A stretch of DNA of 34,542 bases from an uncultured Desulfovibrio sp. (GTDB lineage Bacteria; Desulfobacterota; Desulfovibrionia; Desulfovibrionales; Desulfovibrionaceae): assembly GCA_934546745.1 (NCBI GenBank), contig CAKTDV010000026.1:1-34542 (forward strand), written 5' to 3'. Shown here in pieces: positions 31,447 to 34,542 of this stretch (its first letter is position 1; every line of letters starts with the position of its first letter). The notes beneath the pieces are model-generated. The model saw nothing but the letters and a program-made list of their open reading frames with translations. It did no database searches and had not been told where the DNA came from. Both the position numbers and the translations under genes were made by a program.

Positions 31447-32660
31447 GCATGGCCGCGGGCATTGCCTTCCGGGACTGGTTGCACGAGCGTTCCCTTTCGT
31501 TGTGCGCGGTGTTGGCGCTGGCAAGCATGCTGGGGCCGCTGCTCATTCTGGAAGGGGTCAAAAACGGCGTTATCAACGGCATGAGGGCGCGTCTGCTGGA
31601 AGATCCGGCGGTGCTTGTCATGACGCCCGCGGGTGGCGCGCCGGAGGGTGGCTACACGGCTTCCTTCATTGCCGCGCTGGGGAACCTGCCCGGAGCCCGC
31701 TTTGCCGTGGGGCGGACGCGGGACATAGCGACGGACATGACGCTGACAGGGCCAAACGGGACCATCCTCACCGTCGGTATGGAACCGTGCGCGCCGGGAG
31801 AGCCGGTACTGGAACACTACCGGATGCCGGAACCGGCGGACGGCGCGTTGCCGGAAACGGTGCTTTCCGCTCCGGCGGCACAGGGGTTGCGAGCGCGGTC
31901 TGGCGCGCTTCTGACAGCCTCGCTGGGGCGGAGAACCCCGGAAGGGCGGCTGGAGTCCGTGTCATTGCGCCTTCGCGTGGCGGGCGTGTTGCCGCCGGAG
32001 GCTTCCGGGCGGCGTCTGGGCTTTCTGCCGCTGTCGTTGCTGGAAGACATGCAGGATTACCGGGATTATATCGCCGTGCCGGAGCGGGGCTATGCGGGTA
32101 GGCCCCGCGCGGAAGGGGAACGGCGGTACGCCTCCTTCCGTCTCTATGCGTGGGATCTGGACGCCGTGGAAGCGCTGGACAGGGCGCTTGCGGAGCGTGG
32201 CGTGGAAAGCCGCACGCGCGCGCGAGAGATTGCGGGCATCCGGGCGCTGGAAACGGCGCTGACGCGGGTCATTCTGTGTATTTCCCTGGCGGTGGGCGTG
32301 GGCTTTGCGGCGTTTACCGTCAGTTCCGTCCAGGGGGCTGTACGGCGCAAGGACAAGATGCTGGCCATGCTGCGCCTGCTGGGCTTCACGCGCGCGGCCC
32401 TGATAGTCTATCCCCTGACGCAGACGGCCTTGACGGCCCTTTGCGGCACGGCGCTGGCGGGCCTTGTCTACCTGCTGACAAGCGTGGGGATAGACGCCAT
32501 TTTTGCGGATCAGCTTCAGGGGGCCGCGCTGACGCGTCTGGGGCTGGCCGAATATCTTCCGGCGGCGGGACTGACGCTGCTGCTCTCCATTGCGGCGGCG
32601 GCCCGCGCCTCGTTCCGGGCCGCGTCCATTGAACCTTCTTCCGTGCTTCGCGAGGTATAG
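31434..32660 (+). CDS. tagS: FtsX/LolE-like ABC permease (TagS-like)
   Basis: 408 residues. One N-terminal helix (about 20-40) is followed by a periplasmic domain of about 230 residues and three C-terminal helices (about 280-300, 325-350, 375-395). This is the MacB/LolC/FtsX topology. The ending SIEPSSVLREV is the usual FtsX-domain end. Such permeases move no solute across the inner membrane but transmit mechanical or lipoprotein-handling signals into the periplasm. It overlaps the ATPase gene and precedes the SUMF1 protein by 4 bases. Confidence 0.85.
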   Translation: MRRLSMAAGIAFRDWLHERSLSLCAVLALASMLGPLLILEGVKNGVINGMRARLLEDPAVLVMTPAGGAPEGGYTASFIAALGNLPGARFAVGRTRDIATDMTLTGPNGTILTVGMEPCAPGEPVLEHYRMPEPADGALPETVLSAPAAQGLRARSGALLTASLGRRTPEGRLESVSLRLRVAGVLPPEASGRRLGFLPLSLLEDMQDYRDYIAVPERGYAGRPRAEGERRYASFRLYAWDLDAVEALDRALAERGVESRTRAREIAGIRALETALTRVILCISLAVGVGFAAFTVSSVQGAVRRKDKMLAMLRLLGFTRAALIVYPLTQTALTALCGTALAGLVYLLTSVGIDAIFADQLQGAALTRLGLAEYLPAAGLTLLLSIAAAARASFRAASIEPSSVLREV

Positions 32661-32664
32661 TATC

Positions 32665-34419
32665 ATGCGCAGGGGCCTTTTCTGGGCGGCGGCATTTCTG
32701 ACGGCGCTTCTGCACGCCGGGGATGTCATGGCGGCCATCGCCTCGAAACGGGACGGTGTCAGGCCGGAAATGACCTGGAACCCCAGACCGGAACAGGACG
32801 ATATTCTGCTGCCCATGCCGTGCGGTCTGAAGATGGCCTTGCGGGCCGTGGCCGTGCCTGTGGGCGGTCTTTTGCAGGATCGCCGTTTTTTCATGGGCAT
32901 CGGCGCGACGGACGACGACAGGCGGCAAATTTACGAGCGCCGTTTCCCATCACATATTGCCGCGCCCTTCACGGCGGCGGATCTGCCGCCGTCATGGAAA
33001 AGCCAGCTTCCGGCGGCGTCGGAATCCACATGGTATTTCATCGGCAAGTACGAGGTCAGCGAATATCAGTGGGATGCCGTCATGGGCGGACAATGCCCCG
33101 CCGCGCCCGGCGCGGGAGCGAACCGCCCCAAACGGGGCGTTTCCTGGCATGATGCCCAGCGTTTTTTCCAGACGTACAACAGCTGGCTGCTGGCCAACGC
33201 TCCGGAAAGCCTGCCGCGTTTTCAGGACAATACGCGCAACACGGGGTTTTTGCGCCTGCCTACGGAAGAGGAGTGGGAGTACGCCGCGCGCGGCGGCGGC
33301 AGGGTCCGGGAGGAGGACCTCATGCAGAACGACATCTTCCCACTGGGGGCGGACGCTCTGTCGGACTACGGCCTCTTCAGCGAAAGCGTGCCGATACACG
33401 AGCCCGGCCCCATCGGCGCGCGCAAGCCCAATCCTCTGGGGCTTTACGACACGGTAGGCAATGTCAAGGAGCTGGTGGACGGCTTTTTTCGCCTTTCCGT
33501 GGCCGATACGAATGCGGGAGGGGGCGTTTACCGCCGTTTGCACGGCGCTTCCGGCGGCATGCTCTGCAAGGGCGGCAGCTTTCGCAGCGATGCGCGGGGC
33601 GTGTTGCCGGGCTGGCGGGACGAGATTCCGCAATATACGGTTGACGGGGAGAACAGACCTGCGGATCTGGGCTTTCGCGTGGCGCTTGCGGGCTTGAACG
33701 TGCCCAGCGGCCAGCGCCTGAATGCGCTTGTCCAGGAGTATCGCAAGGGACCGCAACCGGCAAAGGCGGCGAAGGAGCCGCTTCCGGCGTCCGTACCGCC
33801 TGCCTCTCCGGCGGAGCCTCCCCGGGACAAGGCCCTGACGCTTGATCCGGAAGGATCTCCCCTGACGGAACTGGACAGGATCAGCGGCGCGGCCGCGACG
33901 CCGGAAATGCGCGGCAATCTTGCCCAGCTTCGCGCCCTGCTGGAAGACGCGCAGGCCGCCGATCAGCGGCGGCGCGCGGAAATGCGGGAAAACTCCCTGC
34001 GCGCCCTTCTCTATCAGGCGGAAACCCTGCGCAGCTTTGCCTACCGGTATCACACGGCGAATCTTGGTTTGCAAACGTACCTCAAGGCCCGGAAAACGCC
34101 CGGCGAGGACGGGGCGTCGCGGAACGCCCGCGCCGTGCTCCGATCCAACTATGAGCTGATTCTGACCGCCGCCAATTTCTACAAGACCTGCCTGCAACGC
34201 CTGCTTGATGTGCCCGCTCCCGAAACCGCCCGCCTGCTGGAGCAATTGCGGCAGGAATACCGGGGAGCGGACATGCTCAATGAGCATATGCGGCAGAACA
34301 TCGCCGCGCTGGAAAAGCACCTCGCCCTTGCCCGATCAAAGGGGATAGACGCGCTGGGGCAAAAGGCCCTCTGCAAGGACATTATTCCGGAGATGCATTT
34401 CAAGGTGTTGCCGTTCTAG
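32665..34419 (+). CDS. tagR: Secreted FGE-fold (SUMF1) protein, TagR-like, with coiled-coil tail
   Basis: 584 residues. A signal peptide is at 1-about 23 (VMAA). The FGE-sulfatase/SUMF1 domain is at about 120-342, with YEVSEYQWDAVMGG, LPTEEEWEYAARGG, GNVKEL and ADLGFRVA. The pair of cysteines that follows KGGS in real formylglycine-generating enzymes is absent (here KGGSFRSDARG, residues 302-312), so it is probably a binding protein. A Pro-rich linker (about 360-395) leads to an alpha-helical region (about 410-584) of coiled-coil character. Its length and place in the operon match TagR, which promotes PpkA signalling. The stop TAG (34417-34419) coincides with the IS insertion site. Confidence 0.8.
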   Translation: MRRGLFWAAAFLTALLHAGDVMAAIASKRDGVRPEMTWNPRPEQDDILLPMPCGLKMALRAVAVPVGGLLQDRRFFMGIGATDDDRRQIYERRFPSHIAAPFTAADLPPSWKSQLPAASESTWYFIGKYEVSEYQWDAVMGGQCPAAPGAGANRPKRGVSWHDAQRFFQTYNSWLLANAPESLPRFQDNTRNTGFLRLPTEEEWEYAARGGGRVREEDLMQNDIFPLGADALSDYGLFSESVPIHEPGPIGARKPNPLGLYDTVGNVKELVDGFFRLSVADTNAGGGVYRRLHGASGGMLCKGGSFRSDARGVLPGWRDEIPQYTVDGENRPADLGFRVALAGLNVPSGQRLNALVQEYRKGPQPAKAAKEPLPASVPPASPAEPPRDKALTLDPEGSPLTELDRISGAAATPEMRGNLAQLRALLEDAQAADQRRRAEMRENSLRALLYQAETLRSFAYRYHTANLGLQTYLKARKTPGEDGASRNARAVLRSNYELILTAANFYKTCLQRLLDVPAPETARLLEQLRQEYRGADMLNEHMRQNIAALEKHLALARSKGIDALGQKALCKDIIPEMHFKVLPF

Positions 34420-34542
34420 GTAGTGTCTACACGAGATCAAGGTAACACCTTGAGCCATATCGCTCTACAGCGGATTTGTACGGCAGCCTCAAACGAAGTG
34501 AGCTTCTTCGCATATCTGGTAGCAATACCTCGCCACCGTTTG
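34420..34542 (-). mobile_element. IS5-family insertion sequence, 3' end (cut by window edge)
   Basis: The inverted repeat GGTAGTGTCTACACGAG at 34419-34435 differs by one base from that at 161-177. Transposase-coding sequence follows on the minus strand. The CTAG at 34416-34419 is shared between the tagR stop and the target site. Orientation is the same as the copy at the left edge. Confidence 0.85.
34437..34542 (-). CDS. IS5-family transposase, C-terminal fragment
   Basis: Minus-strand translation gives 34 residues beginning KRWRGIATRYAKKLTSFEAA and ending AIWLKVLP, with the stop at 34437-34439. This is the carboxy terminus of IS5-family transposases, after the last catalytic acidic residue, where R-x2-Y-K-K/T-x3-F precedes a QIRC segment. 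The rest lies outside the window. Together with the left fragment it accounts for only 73 residues of a protein that should exceed 240, so the middle is unseen. Confidence 0.85.
   Translation of the reverse strand, partial: KRWRGIATRYAKKLTSFEAAVQIRCRAIWLKVLP

Noticed and set aside
28699..31524. A 941-codon open frame on the minus strand opposite the vWA and ABC genes
   Set aside because: It is antisense to two genes with clear motifs (MIDAS, Walker A/B), and its own product is low-complexity Arg/Gln/His-rich sequence.
1..34542. Composite transposon bounded by two IS copies
   Set aside because: The interior carries housekeeping genes (asnS, gpsA, tRNA-Ala, UbiD family) and 34 kb of ordinary chromosomal content; identical repeats at contig ends are the normal result of assembly breaks.
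1..34542. Circular plasmid joined through one IS
   Set aside because: Joining the ends would leave the transposase about 170 residues short, and core genes argue for a chromosome.
1..34542. CRISPR arrays, rRNA genes, riboswitches
   Set aside because: I saw no regularly spaced direct repeats, no rRNA signature sequences and no recognisable riboswitch core.

Overview
The window looks like one chromosomal contig of a high-GC, anaerobic, hydrogen-metabolising deltaproteobacterium, most likely in Desulfovibrionaceae. The main clue is a complete cooMKLXUH-hypA-cooF operon, a gene order I know from Desulfovibrio and from Rhodospirillum rubrum. A futalosine-type menaquinone context for the UbiD-family enzyme and paired Cache-domain chemoreceptors fit this. 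The genus is an inference. Both ends of the window lie inside IS5-family insertion sequences in the same orientation: the left edge holds a transposase N-terminus and the right edge a transposase C-terminus. Assembly probably stopped at this repeated element.

Left part (234-3599, minus strand): a tight five-gene operon of a secreted protein of unknown function, an SDR ketoreductase, an acyl carrier protein, a ketosynthase and a hotdog dehydratase. It is a small type II fatty-acid/polyketide-like set ending about 57 bases from the IS. Then asnS (plus strand) with a strong terminator, and two methyl-accepting chemotaxis proteins in tandem, each with its own terminator.

Centre (9405-18608, minus strand): the energy-conserving group 4 [NiFe] hydrogenase of the Coo type. 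CooH keeps both CxxC nickel ligand pairs. CooL, CooX and CooF carry the Fe-S chain. CooK and the giant CooM form the ion-translocating membrane arm. HypA serves nickel insertion. No CO dehydrogenase (CooS/CooC) or CooA regulator is in the window. CooF has an unusual 200-residue low-complexity basic tail, and CooM appears to contain two complete antiporter modules plus part of a third.

Right-centre (18825-25100, mostly minus strand): gpsA, a GT2 glycosyltransferase, a DUF2628-like membrane protein, a UbiD-family decarboxylase and a Nudix hydrolase. Next comes the scar of a mobile island: an intact HigA-type antitoxin, a HigB toxin lacking its N-terminal half, the first about 23 codons of a P4-type integrase, repeated GGGGGCAAC motifs, and tRNA-Ala(CGC) with a recognisable promoter and terminator.

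Right part (25267-34419, plus strand): an ArnC/DPM1-like glycosyltransferase, an asparagine synthetase and a small four-helix SMR/EamA-type transporter, plausibly an envelope-glycan set. The last four genes are a secreted SH3-vWA protein, an ABC ATPase, a FtsX-like permease and a secreted FGE-fold (SUMF1) protein. They resemble the TagT-TagS-TagR plus PpkA-periplasmic-domain signalling module of the H1 type VI secretion system, but with no kinase or T6SS gene in the window. This is the best candidate for an undescribed variant system. The right-hand IS sits exactly on the stop codon of its last gene.
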